Assembly (NCBI RefSeq): GCF_910578895.1
Contig: NZ_CAJTSC010000047.1
Location: 1 to 14,697 of the forward strand
DNA length: 14,697 nt
Source: an uncultured Bacteroides sp.
Lineage (GTDB): Bacteria > Bacteroidota > Bacteroidia > Bacteroidales > Bacteroidaceae
Direction of reading: 5' to 3'
How positions within the stretch are numbered: the stretch's first letter is position 1; each line of letters starts with the position of its first letter. The position numbers and the translations under genes were made by a program. Under the pieces are notes generated by a model, which had not been told where the DNA came from, ran no database searches, and was given only the letters and a program-made list of their open reading frames with translations. Positions 1 to 6,421 of this stretch are shown here, piece by piece.

Positions 1-33
1 GCCTTATTTGAAAAGAAACATGGAAAATAAATT

Positions 34-84
34 TAGTGCAAGGTGCAAGTATATATCTTTATATATAGCTTGCACCTTGCACTA
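34..84. repeat. Long palindrome built of GTGCAAG heptamers
   Basis: Arms at 34-49 and 69-84 are perfect 16-bp inverted repeats. Each arm holds two tandem copies of GTGCAAG or its complement. The interior adds a 7-bp TATATAT/ATATATA stem (50-56 and 61-67) with loop CTTT and one bulged G at 68. A further 10-bp complementary pair lies outside (23-32 and 95-104). No T-run follows the stem, so it is not a typical terminator. Four copies of one heptamer in dyad arrangement would suit a protein-binding site or a cruciform near an element end. Function is unknown. Confidence 0.85.
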
Positions 85-315
85 ACCGCAGAAGATTTAT
101 TTTCAATGATTTGCACATATCAAAAGAAAGCCGTATCTTTGAACCGAAGATAAAGGCAGACACAATCCCGACAAGGGAAGACAAAAGCTCTCTGAAAAAA
201 GTGCCTAATTCGTACCCCTTAAAAGATTGAGGTACGTTAAGATATTGATTTTAAGACTTGTGAGCCGCATGGTTCAAGACCCAGGCGGATCACCAATCAA
301 CGATGAAAATCGAAG

Positions 316-351
316 AAAATCCCTGATAACCAACAGTTATCGGGGATTTTT
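316..351 (+). terminator. Rho-independent-type terminator hairpin
   Basis: A 15-bp stem (316-330 with 336-350), with one G-T wobble and loop CAACA, ends in a run of five T. The A-rich left arm makes it usable in both directions. It would insulate the integrase from transcription entering from the left. Confidence 0.75.
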
Positions 352-404
352 AGTATCTACACACCTCCCCTTTTTACGCAGAATGCGGCAACTTTCACAG
401 GCCA

Positions 405-445
405 ATTCGGTGGAGTAAGATTCCCGCCGAAAAAGTCCACCGAAT
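405..445. repeat. 10-bp inverted repeat upstream of the integrase
   Basis: ATTCGGTGGA (405-414) and its exact complement (436-445) are separated by 21 bases. The repeat lies 90 bp upstream of the integrase start. It could be a recombinase or excisionase binding site within an attachment region, or an operator. The sequence alone does not decide. Confidence 0.6.
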
Positions 446-452
446 AAGGTTG

Positions 453-480
453 TTTTGCGTTGATACACACTATTTTGCGT
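453..480. repeat. Two direct TTTTGCGT repeats, 20 bp apart
   Basis: TTTTGCGT occurs at 453-460 and 473-480, start to start 20 bp, about two helical turns. Short direct repeats on one DNA face beside an integrase gene are typical of arm-type sites bound by the integrase N-terminal domain. They could also be repressor sites. Only the repetition is observed; the role is inferred. Confidence 0.45.
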
Positions 481-504
481 AGTCTCACTTCTGGCTTTGG
501 AACT

Positions 505-512
505 TAATTTTG
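505..512 (+). promoter_or_regulatory. Bacteroides-type -7 box for the integrase
   Basis: TAATTTTG matches TAnnTTTG exactly and lies 22 bp before the integrase ATG. No TTTG element is found at the usual 19-21 bp upstream; TTTG at 474-477 is too far (27 bp). A single -7 match is expected by chance several times in a window of this length, so support is positional. Confidence 0.4.
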
Positions 513-534
513 CAAACAAAAAAAGTATCAAGCC

Positions 535-1752
535 ATGCAAAGAAACTATTTCTCGATTCTCTTCTTTATCAGAAGAACAAGACTGTTGAAAAACGGTGAG
601 GCACCCATCGGGCTGCGAATCACCGTGAACGGGCAACGTGCCGAAATGCAAATCAAGCGCAGCGTAGCCGAGGAGCGTTGGAATGCCTCCAAAGGATGTG
701 TGACAGGCAAAGACCGGAAAGCGTTGGAACTGAACCAGTATCTGGAATCTGTCAGGACGAAGATTTATCAGATACATCGCGAATTGTTGCAAGACGGCAA
801 GCCTATCACGGCTTTCACTATCATACAGAAATTCAATGGTGAAGGCGAAGCTCCTAAGATGCTCTTGGAAGTATTCCGTGAGCATAACAAGAAGTACAGG
901 GAATTGATAGACCGTGATTATGTGAAAGGCACGGTTTTGAGGTACGAAAGGACTGTCCGCTATCTGGAGGAAATGCTGCAAAGCCAATACAACCTGAAAG
1001 ATATTCCGTTGAAGGAGCTGAACCATGAGTTTGTCTTGAACTTTGAACACTTTGTAAAGGTGCAGAAGAACTGCGCCCAGAATGCGGCGGTCAAGTATCT
1101 GAAGAACTTGAAGAAAATCACCCGGCTTGCGTTGGTCAACAAATGGATTACCGATGACCCGTTCTCAGAAATCCGCTTTCACCAGACACAGAGCAACCGT
1201 GATTTCTTGACGGAGGAGGAACTCAATGCCATCATCAACAAGAAGTTTGACATACCACGCCTTGAAACCGTCCGCGATATTTTTGTCTTTTGCGCCCTGA
1301 GCGGTTTGGCGTTCACGGATGCACAGCATCTGACACCGGAGCATATCACACAAGACAGCAACGGGGACTATTGGATTAGAAAGCCGCGCGAAAAGACAAA
1401 CAACATGTGCAACATCCCCTTACTGGATATACCACGAATGATTGCGGAGAAATACAAAAGCCATCCCGAGTGTATCAAAAAAAGTGTGGTATTGCCCGTC
1501 CCGTCCAATCAGCGGATGAACAGCTACCTCAAAGAGATTGCGGATGTATGCGGCATAAAGAAGACTTTGAGCACACATATTGCCCGTCATACTTTCGCCT
1601 GCATCGCCATAGCAAACAAGGTATCTATGGAGTCCATCGCAAAGATGTTAGGTCACTCCGACCTCAGAACGACCAAAATCTATGCGAAGCTGATGGACAA
1701 GACAGTTTCCGAAGAAATGAATGTTTTGAAACGAAAATTCAGTGCAGTATGA
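535..1752 (+). CDS. Tyrosine recombinase / integrase of the mobile element
   Basis: This 405-residue site-specific integrase probably integrates and excises the element. The N-terminal ~100 residues resemble the arm-binding domain of Bacteroidales integrases, residues ~100-210 form the SAM-like core-binding domain, and the catalytic domain follows. Visible active-site residues are K287, H348-x-x-R351, H374 in the LGHS motif and nucleophile Y383. The first catalytic Arg is replaced by Ala259 (SGLAFTD context). Loss of this Arg is known in IntDOT-type integrases of Bacteroides and is a family trait, not damage. Length is usual for the family. The start is the first ATG after a -7 box. The last codon overlaps the ATG of the next gene (ATGA), so the two are probably translated together. 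Confidence in the family is high; the target site is unknown. Confidence 0.95.
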   Translation: MQRNYFSILFFIRRTRLLKNGEAPIGLRITVNGQRAEMQIKRSVAEERWNASKGCVTGKDRKALELNQYLESVRTKIYQIHRELLQDGKPITAFTIIQKFNGEGEAPKMLLEVFREHNKKYRELIDRDYVKGTVLRYERTVRYLEEMLQSQYNLKDIPLKELNHEFVLNFEHFVKVQKNCAQNAAVKYLKNLKKITRLALVNKWITDDPFSEIRFHQTQSNRDFLTEEELNAIINKKFDIPRLETVRDIFVFCALSGLAFTDAQHLTPEHITQDSNGDYWIRKPREKTNNMCNIPLLDIPRMIAEKYKSHPECIKKSVVLPVPSNQRMNSYLKEIADVCGIKKTLSTHIARHTFACIAIANKVSMESIAKMLGHSDLRTTKIYAKLMDKTVSEEMNVLKRKFSAV

Positions 1753-2123
1753 GCAGAGGAGTAATAACAATCAGTAAAACGGGAGCGGTCAATGTATCGA
1801 CTGCTCCCGTATGGATGACCAAGTTTGAGATTGCTGACTTGTTCGGAGTTTTCTCTTGTGACATCGGCAAGGCGATTCATGCTATATATAAAGGTAAAGA
1901 GTTGGACGAATGTGATACAATGATGTATATCAAGCAAACCGATGGCATCAGTTACGATGTGTATAATCTTGAAATGATTATAGCCGTTGCATTCAGGATA
2001 TGCAGTAAAGAAAGTATCCTGTTCAGACGGTTTGTAATAAATGAAATCTGCGCCACCAAGAAAGAAACTCCGGTCACATTGTTCTTCTCTTGTGGAAAGG
2101 GCGGCAACCTATGGTATAGTTGA
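1749..2123 (+). CDS. RhuM-like small protein coupled to the integrase
   Basis: This 124-residue protein starts at the ATG in the ATGA overlap with the integrase stop. The same frame is open back to 1407, but that part lies inside the integrase and is not credible. Residues 24-46 look like a helix-turn-helix (KFEIADLFGV). Residues 72-97, with YNLEMIIAVAFRI and then LFRRF, resemble the conserved core of the virulence RhuM family (pattern YNLDaIIaVGYRV...FRqWA), recalled from memory. RhuM proteins occur in bacterial accessory regions and phages, and their biochemical role is unclear. The translational coupling suggests a helper or regulator of integration. The final ~20 residues are unlike the family and the protein is shorter than full RhuM, so it is a domain-sized relative. 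Confidence 0.7.
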   Translation: MSRGVITISKTGAVNVSTAPVWMTKFEIADLFGVFSCDIGKAIHAIYKGKELDECDTMMYIKQTDGISYDVYNLEMIIAVAFRICSKESILFRRFVINEICATKKETPVTLFFSCGKGGNLWYS

Positions 2124-2465
2124 GGCTCATTCCGTCAGCCGCCCGTTTCCGATGTACGGATGCAAAGGTAGCGTGTGGCTTTGACGGCATTGGCAAGGTC
2201 GGACGGCATAGCCGTTTCGGGCGGTATCTTCCTCAAACGGGGTTGAGCGTATTCCGCTCGAAAACCTTGCCACTGCCAGCCACACACTTGAAAGGCATCT
2301 GGCAACGGAAACAAGCGACTGAGGGAAATCAGAAGAAACAGAGGAACGGCTTACAGACGAAGCTAAACAATGATGCTTCCTCCGTAAGCCGTTCCTTCTT
2401 TTTGCCGAAGTTCCATTGCTGCCGCAAACATGGGGCAGACGGCAAGCTGCGCTCCTTCAAGAAAA
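2124..2465. other. Intergenic stretch between convergent operons
   Basis: No gene is supported here; plus-strand frames across it are shadows of the helix-turn-helix gene. It contains one strong bidirectional terminator hairpin (2343-2403). It also has a perfect minus-strand -7 box, TACCTTTG (2163-2170), which would transcribe leftward, antisense to the RhuM-like gene. No -33 element is seen at the usual spacing. The rest is GC-rich sequence with no recognised structure. Confidence 0.6.
2343..2403. terminator. Strong bidirectional terminator
   Basis: A 12-bp perfect stem (2343-2354 with 2384-2395) encloses a second 5-bp stem GAAGC/GCTTC (2359-2363 with 2375-2379). TTCTTTTT follows on the plus strand. 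On the minus strand the stem is followed by a weaker T-rich stretch. It sits where the rightward integrase operon and the leftward helix-turn-helix operon converge, and would end both. Confidence 0.8.
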
Positions 2466-2771
2466 TCAGGTTGCCGCCTGTCGGTAGGCAGTACGGTAGC
2501 TATCAACCAGCATCCTTTCAATGTCGGATTCACGGTAGAGGATTTTGCCGCCCAACTGGATGTAGGCTATCCGTCCCTCGTTGCGGTAGTCCTGAAGTGT
2601 CCGGCGGCTCACCTTCAACCGTGCCGACACCTCCTTGTCGGTGAAGAAACGCTCCCCGTTCAGTGTCGGGCGGTAGTTGGCGGTCAGATTCTCTACGTTG
2701 TCAAGCAGGCGGTCGAGGCTGCCCATGAAGTGGATTATCCACTCGTTTTCTTTGTTTATCAATTCATTCAT
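2466..2771 (-). CDS. Helix-turn-helix protein, excisionase/MerR-like (HTH_17)
   Basis: This is a 101-residue DNA-binding protein. Residues ~1-35 are probably helical. Residues 43-89 form a winged helix-turn-helix of HTH_17 type, with FTDKEVSARLKVSRRTLQDY, then RNEGRIAY and a YRESDIERML tail. Proteins of this type next to integrases of Bacteroidales elements act as excision factors (Xis-like) or as regulators of excision and mobilization genes. It lies 46 bp downstream of a paralogous gene on the same strand and is probably cotranscribed. The ATG at 2771 was preferred to one in the other frame four bases away because only this frame is open. Which of the two paralogues is an excisionase cannot be told. 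Confidence 0.88.
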   Translation of the reverse strand: MNELINKENEWIIHFMGSLDRLLDNVENLTANYRPTLNGERFFTDKEVSARLKVSRRTLQDYRNEGRIAYIQLGGKILYRESDIERMLVDSYRTAYRQAAT

Positions 2772-2817
2772 ATTACTTTGGATTTAGTAGAATTGTTGTT
2801 GCTACTATATTCAGTTA

Positions 2818-3129
2818 TCAGATAGTCCTGCCTTTGAACTTCGCTTCCTTTCGCCTGTCCTCCACAATGGGGACGATGCGCTGCACGTCTTCGGGACGGT
2901 AATAGGTCTTGTGGTTTATCTGCGAATAAGCCAACGTGCCGTTGTCCCGAAGCGTCTGCAATGTTCGTGGGCTGATGTTGAGCATCCGACATACATCCTG
3001 ATTATCCATCCACTCGCTCATCTTCTTTTCGCCGTGCCGATGGCAGATGGCATCCATACGGCTGACGAAGCGGTCGAACTTGGCGACCAGTTCCTCGAAG
3101 GTCTTTCTCTCGATTGATACGATTTCCAT
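2818..3129 (-). CDS. Helix-turn-helix protein, excisionase/MerR-like (paralogue)
   Basis: This 103-residue protein is a paralogue of the downstream gene. Residues 1-32 are helical with alternating charge. Residues 43-86 carry the HTH_17 pattern: NQDVCRMLNISPRTLQTLRD, then NGTLAYSQ and YYRPEDVQRI. It is the first gene of a two-gene leftward operon. A Bacteroides-type promoter (ATTG, 19 bp, TTCCTTTG) lies 37 bp upstream. Pairs of small HTH_17 genes between integrase and mobilization genes are common in Bacteroidales mobilizable elements, where they control excision. Both genes lack partner domains, so DNA binding is the only function the sequence supports. Confidence 0.88.
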   Translation of the reverse strand: MEIVSIERKTFEELVAKFDRFVSRMDAICHRHGEKKMSEWMDNQDVCRMLNISPRTLQTLRDNGTLAYSQINHKTYYRPEDVQRIVPIVEDRRKEAKFKGRTI

Positions 3130-3133
3130 ATTG

Positions 3134-3200
3134 TCTTTCTTTTAGTTGTTACTATTTCTTCTACCGCAAAGGAATATATAATCTGTTATCCTACAATGGA
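3134..3200 (-). repeat. Direct repeat copy A (promoter-leader of HTH operon)
   Basis: Copy A aligns over its whole length with copy B at 3256-3324, offset 122 bp, with many substitutions but almost no gaps. Shared blocks include CCGCAAAG, CTTTAG-like and GTTATCC. On the minus strand both copies carry a -33-like ATTG, a 19-bp spacer and a -7-like box. Copy A leads directly into the helix-turn-helix start codon. Confidence 0.75.
3167..3197 (-). promoter_or_regulatory. Promoter of the helix-turn-helix operon
   Basis: On the minus strand, ATTG (3194-3197), 19 bp, TTCCTTTG (3167-3174) matches the Bacteroides pattern TTTG-(19-21)-TAnnTTTG in 3 of 4 and 5 of 6 fixed positions. It lies 37 bp upstream of the start. 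The same arrangement is kept in copy B of the repeat, which supports it. Confidence 0.55.
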
Positions 3201-3255
3201 TTTTTCGGAAGTGGCAGCGTGTTGCGTCAATAGGTAGCCTTTGTCCGGGATACCA

Positions 3256-3324
3256 TCTTTCCTTTAGCCGTTATCATTCCTTCTTCCGCAAAGAAATACA
3301 TAATCCGTTATCCGGCAATGATTT
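3256..3324 (-). repeat. Direct repeat copy B (orphan promoter-leader)
   Basis: This is the second copy of the promoter-leader unit. On the minus strand it has ATTG (3316-3319), a 19-bp spacer and TTTCTTTG (3289-3296). It is followed by an ATG at the place equivalent to the helix-turn-helix start, but that frame closes after nine codons. It looks like the leader of a gene that has been lost. Confidence 0.7.
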
Positions 3325-3590
3325 CAAACAGGTCTGGCAGCAAGTGGCACAGGGTGGTAGAGGTTGGCATAGGCATGGTTCACCGATTGCCCAATCCGTT
3401 CAGCCCTTAGTCCTTAATTTCCCTATTTAATAAGGAAGCCACAGCCCAAATAAGAACTTAATTCAAATTCGCCTACGATTGAAGCATAACCCTTTCGAGC
3501 ATTCACATCCGGCAAATCGGTGAAGTCCTCACCGCTTTATCAATCGTCATAAAGCAAAACCATACAAAATTGCCGAAGCGCACCCAAGTG

Positions 3591-3622
3591 CTTGACATGT
3601 TGAATTATAGATACTTACTTTG
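3591..3622 (+). promoter_or_regulatory. Promoter of the DUF3408/mobilization block
   Basis: CTTG (3591-3594), a 20-bp spacer and TTACTTTG (3615-3622) fit the Bacteroides consensus with one mismatch in each element. It lies 63 bp upstream of the DUF3408 start codon. Confidence 0.5.
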
Positions 3623-3685
3623 CTACCGACAAACGGTCAACTATGCGCATACAGACCACAGTATTAACTTTTAAAATGTAACAAG

Positions 3686-4246
3686 ATGGCAAAGAAAAGA
3701 AACTACGAGAATGACGAAGCGTTCAAGAACTTCAGAGTGCAGGACTACCTGCCCGAAATGAAACGGCGTGAACCGGAGGCAAAAGCTCCCGTACAGGAAC
3801 AGGAAGTATTCACGGAAGAGGCTACACTCTTTCCTCCGTTAGACGAGCCGGGCACATCCGCAGCACAAGCAGCGGTATCCGAAACTCCCCAACCTAACGA
3901 GCAAGAAGTATGGGAAGATGATGTGGAAACTGGCGATACCGACAATGACGAAATAGAGGAAGCTAATCTTAAAGCGGATGCCCCGGAGGAACGAACCATC
4001 GCCAAACGCATCAGCAGCAAGCAGCGCAAGATGTCGTTGGAGGAATACCGTACCGCCTACTTGCAGGTTCCCAAGATTACCAACCGCAAGCCCGTGTTCC
4101 TCAGCGGGGAGATGCGTGACAGGCTGGACGAGATTGTCCGCCGTCTCGGAGGCAGGGGGTTGAGCGTGTCGGGACTGGTCGAGAACCTCGCCCGTCAACA
4201 CCTCATCGCCTACGAAAATGACATCGCACAATGGCGTAAATTGTAG
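3686..4246 (+). CDS. DUF3408 family protein, mobilization-associated
   Basis: This 186-residue protein has a disordered, strongly acidic N-terminal half (residues ~30-105, rich in Glu, Asp and Pro). Its conserved C-terminal domain (residues ~115-186) has EEYRTAYLQVPKI, NRKPVFLSGEMRDRL, RRLGGRGLSVSGLVENLARQ and a closing QWRKL, matching DUF3408 of Bacteroidales conjugative and mobilizable elements. The C-terminal part resembles a ribbon-helix-helix fold, so DNA binding near oriT or autoregulation is plausible; no biochemistry is known to me. It is followed by a 208-bp gap with a large palindrome and then the relaxosome genes. The start is the first ATG after the promoter candidate. Confidence 0.88.
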   Translation: MAKKRNYENDEAFKNFRVQDYLPEMKRREPEAKAPVQEQEVFTEEATLFPPLDEPGTSAAQAAVSETPQPNEQEVWEDDVETGDTDNDEIEEANLKADAPEERTIAKRISSKQRKMSLEEYRTAYLQVPKITNRKPVFLSGEMRDRLDEIVRRLGGRGLSVSGLVENLARQHLIAYENDIAQWRKL

Positions 4247-4257
4247 GAATTAAGACA

Positions 4258-4403
4258 AGACCAACGGGCTGTCTTTGGGGTATCTTTTAGAGATGCTCTA
4301 AATCACTTGTAACGAAGTTTGGAGGGGCAAGTTTATGTTTCGGGCAGACCGAAACCACTTGCCCCGCTCCAAACCTCGCAGGGAAGCCACATCCCGTTGG
4401 TCT
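4258..4403. other. Nested palindrome; candidate oriT or structured leader of mob genes
   Basis: Three inverted repeats are nested about one centre. The outer arms are 11 bp (4258-4268 and 4393-4403, AGACCAACGGG). The middle arms are 16 bp (4317-4332 and 4357-4374, two bases bulged at 4365-4366). The inner arms are 7 bp (4337-4343 and 4349-4355, GTTTCGG) with loop GCAGA. The structure fills the gap before the RHH and relaxase genes, where oriT of Bacteroides mobilizable elements usually lies. No nic sequence was recognised. An RNA structure or terminator for the DUF3408 gene is the alternative; no T-run follows. Confidence 0.55.
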
Positions 4404-4454
4404 ATCTTACATACAATTATTATACTCAGTAATTAAACTAAGAAACAGGTAAAT

Positions 4455-4844
4455 ATGGACAGCGAAAAAAGAAAGAACAATGTAATGAGCAACGGACGGG
4501 AGCGAGCCAACAAGGGCGGTCGTCCCGTCAAGGGTGTCACAGAGAAACTGAAATACCGCATCACGGTGAAGATGGCAACGAAAGACTACTATCTATTGAA
4601 ATCCAAGGCGAAGTCGGCAGGAGTATCAGCCAGCGAATTCATCCGAGGTTGCATCGCAAATGGCGGTGTAAAGGAACGACTTTCAAAAGAGCATGGAGAC
4701 CTTATCCGCAAGCTGTGCGGCATGGCGAACAACCTGAACCAGCTGGCGAGAAAGGCGAATGCGGAGGGGTATGCTTCCGTGTTCATCCCCTGCCGCACAC
4801 TGATGATAGAGATAGACAACCTTATAAATCGGATACGCCTATGA
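4455..4844 (+). CDS. Relaxosome accessory protein, ribbon-helix-helix (MobC/MobA type)
   Basis: This 129-residue basic protein binds oriT and helps the relaxase. The N-terminus is Lys/Arg-rich (residues 1-32). Residues ~33-70 form a ribbon-helix-helix with a beta-strand KYRITVKMA, then YYLLKSKAKSAG and SASEFIRGCI. Residues ~75-125 match the MobC-like tail (LSKEHGDLIRKLCGMANNLN, LARKAN). The protein is usually called MobA in Bacteroides element nomenclature and MobC in general plasmid nomenclature, so no symbol is given. It overlaps the relaxase gene by four bases (ATGA). The ATG at 4455 gives the full basic N-terminus; an in-frame ATG 30 bp later is possible. Confidence 0.9.
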   Translation: MDSEKRKNNVMSNGRERANKGGRPVKGVTEKLKYRITVKMATKDYYLLKSKAKSAGVSASEFIRGCIANGGVKERLSKEHGDLIRKLCGMANNLNQLARKANAEGYASVFIPCRTLMIEIDNLINRIRL

Positions 4845-5770
4845 TAGCGAAGATTATGAAAGGCTCGGACTTCAGGGCTGTGGTTTACTACATCCTGAAT
4901 GATGAGAAAGGTACTCAAATCATAGATTCGGACGGCTTATTTTTGGAAAATAACGACACAATAGCGCAGGGATTTATAGGTCAGGCGCAGATGAATCCGA
5001 GGGTTACAAAGGCAATCGGGCATATCGCATTGAGCTTCTCCAAAGAAGATGCGCCACGGTTGGACAATGCGGTCATGGCGCAGATAGCCCGTGAGTATAT
5101 GGAGCGGATGGGCATCAAGGATACGCAGTACATCATCGGGCGGCACTTCGACAAAGAGCATCCGCACGTGCATATAGCGTTCAACCGTATCGACAATAAC
5201 GGCAAGACCATTTCCGACAGGAACGATCGTTTCCGAAGCGAACGTATCTGCAAGGAGCTTACCAAGAATTACGGGCTTCACTTTGCTGGTGGCAAGGAAC
5301 AGGTGAAGATAGACCGATTGCGTGAGCCGGATAAGACAAAGTATGAGCTGTACCAAATCCTGAAAGCTGAGGTAGGCGGATGCAAAGACTGGAACACCCT
5401 GCTTGAACGGTTGAAGCGGCAAGGTATTGATGTGCAGTTCAAGTACAAGGGTCAGACGGATGAGATTCAGGGCATCGTCTTTATGCTGAACGGCTACCGC
5501 TTCAATGGCTCAAAGGTTGACAGGCAATTCAGCTACTCCAAGATTGATGCGGCATTGAGCCGTAACAATTACGAAGAAAGACAGATGCGACAGCAACCAC
5601 ATCCGCAAGCTAATCGGGAAGAAACAAGTCCGGTTTCAAATAGTGGAAGCGCTCTTATTGAGGGTTCATTAGGCTTGTTTACTCCAAGCAATGTGCCGGA
5701 AGAGCAGCGGCCTTACGACCCGTATCTGAGAAACAAGAAAAAGAAGAAACAACGTAAAATCAACTGGTAA
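4841..5770 (+). CDS. Relaxase, MobA/VirD2 family (MOBP type)
   Basis: This 309-residue protein nicks oriT and leads the transferred strand. The N-terminal relaxase domain (residues 1-~170) shows the expected motifs: a Tyr pair Y16/Y17 in VVYYILN as nucleophile candidates, H61 in IGHIALSF, and the histidine triad region H102...H107-P-H109-V-H111-I-A-F-N. Residues ~185-290 are helical with no added helicase or primase domain, and the C-terminus is a basic tail (KKKKKQRK). The frame is open from 4649, but that part overlaps the upstream gene; the ATG at 4841, overlapping its stop, starts exactly at the family's MIAKI N-terminus. It is translationally coupled to the relaxosome gene. Transfer would need a conjugation pore from another element. 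Confidence 0.93.
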   Translation: MIAKIMKGSDFRAVVYYILNDEKGTQIIDSDGLFLENNDTIAQGFIGQAQMNPRVTKAIGHIALSFSKEDAPRLDNAVMAQIAREYMERMGIKDTQYIIGRHFDKEHPHVHIAFNRIDNNGKTISDRNDRFRSERICKELTKNYGLHFAGGKEQVKIDRLREPDKTKYELYQILKAEVGGCKDWNTLLERLKRQGIDVQFKYKGQTDEIQGIVFMLNGYRFNGSKVDRQFSYSKIDAALSRNNYEERQMRQQPHPQANREETSPVSNSGSALIEGSLGLFTPSNVPEEQRPYDPYLRNKKKKKQRKINW

Positions 5771-5772
5771 TT

Positions 5773-6420
5773 ATGGAAGACAACAACAATGTATTCATCC
5801 TCTTCGAGGAAATCAAGACAGCCTTGAATGGCATCAAGCGTAAAGTGGAAGAGTTGCCCAACGTGGCAAATCAACAGCCTCCAATCGAGAATGACAAGCC
5901 GGACTTGTCCCCGATTAAGGATACAATATCGGAAATGGCAAAGGTTCAGTTTAGAGAAATTAAGGGCTTGTTGGATAAGCACTGGAAGGCTTACGCACAG
6001 CTTTCCACCCTGACCTTGCACCACTTGGATGCTATCAAGAAGTCGCAGGAAGAACAAGGGACACAACAAGAGCCGCCTCCGCAGGAGCATATCCACAAAC
6101 ACAGTTTCGACATCAAATCAAGCAAGGTATTTTCTTTCGTTGTGGGGCTTGGCGTGGTATGCGCCTTATCCTTGTGGGGTAACATCGAGCAATGGCAGTC
6201 CAAACGGCAGTATGCCGATGATGCGTTGAAATTCCGTGTCATCCGCTCATGGGGTGGATGTTCAGCGGATAACATACTTTGGCTGAACAAGGTATTTGAC
6301 ATACATCGGGACGAGACAGCTATCGAATGGGTACGGGAACAGGCGGATGGGTACGACACATCCCTGAAAGCCGTTGCCGATAGTCTGATGCAGGAAAGTA
6401 TCAAATCAAAATCCGACTGA
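5773..6420 (+). CDS. Membrane-anchored mobilization accessory protein
   Basis: This 215-residue protein starts two bases after the relaxase stop. Residues 1-95 are charged and helical. Residues ~96-110 are a Pro/Gln/His-rich linker. Residues ~119-137 (VFSFVVGLGVVCALSLWGNI) are one clear membrane segment. Residues 138-215 are a soluble tail with aromatic residues and no known domain. There is no signal peptide, so topology is uncertain. The third gene of Bacteroidales mob operons is often such a single-pass protein of unknown function, possibly linking the relaxosome to the membrane or to the coupling protein of a helper element. Function is inferred from position only. Confidence 0.75.
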   Translation: MEDNNNVFILFEEIKTALNGIKRKVEELPNVANQQPPIENDKPDLSPIKDTISEMAKVQFREIKGLLDKHWKAYAQLSTLTLHHLDAIKKSQEEQGTQQEPPPQEHIHKHSFDIKSSKVFSFVVGLGVVCALSLWGNIEQWQSKRQYADDALKFRVIRSWGGCSADNILWLNKVFDIHRDETAIEWVREQADGYDTSLKAVADSLMQESIKSKSD

Positions 6421-6421
6421 C

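Larger units (their letters stand above)
1..534. other. Non-coding left region with several palindromes
   Basis: No credible gene was found in this 534-base stretch. A 63-codon frame at 227-418 runs through a terminator hairpin and resembles nothing I know, so it was not called. The stretch holds a long palindrome (34-84), an imperfect hairpin (262-291), a terminator-like hairpin (316-351), an inverted repeat (405-445), a spaced direct repeat (453-480) and a promoter candidate for the integrase. In Bacteroidales elements the attachment site often lies just upstream of the integrase, so attL or attP may be here. With one end of the element visible, the core site cannot be fixed. Confidence 0.6.
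3130..3685. other. Divergent intergenic region with repeated promoter-leader units
   Basis: These 556 bases separate the leftward helix-turn-helix operon from the rightward mobilization block. No normal-sized gene is present. The region holds two copies of a degenerate direct repeat (3134-3200, 3256-3324), promoters for both directions, a small CGGTGA/TCACCG hairpin (3518-3534) and a 22-codon minus-strand frame (3308-3376) that may be the tail of a lost gene. The half next to the DUF3408 gene shows short inverted repeats but nothing I can name. Confidence 0.6.

Noticed and set aside
262..291. Hairpin with GTTCAAGAC loop and CACCA end, like a tRNA 3' end or group II intron domain V
   Set aside because: The T-stem has mismatches, no matching 5' acceptor strand exists upstream, and domain V bulge and intron remnants are absent; kept only as an imperfect hairpin.
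227..418. 63-codon plus-strand frame
   Set aside because: It crosses a terminator hairpin, has no family resemblance and no promoter.
1407..1748. Upstream extension of the RhuM-like frame
   Set aside because: It lies wholly inside the integrase gene in another frame; the ATG in the ATGA overlap gives a normal start.
2120..2825. Plus-strand frames opposite the HTH genes
   Set aside because: They are complements of the well-supported HTH_17 genes on the minus strand and have no recognisable domain.
4649..4840. N-terminal extension of the relaxase
   Set aside because: It overlaps the relaxosome gene out of frame; the conserved relaxase N-terminus begins exactly at the ATG at 4841.
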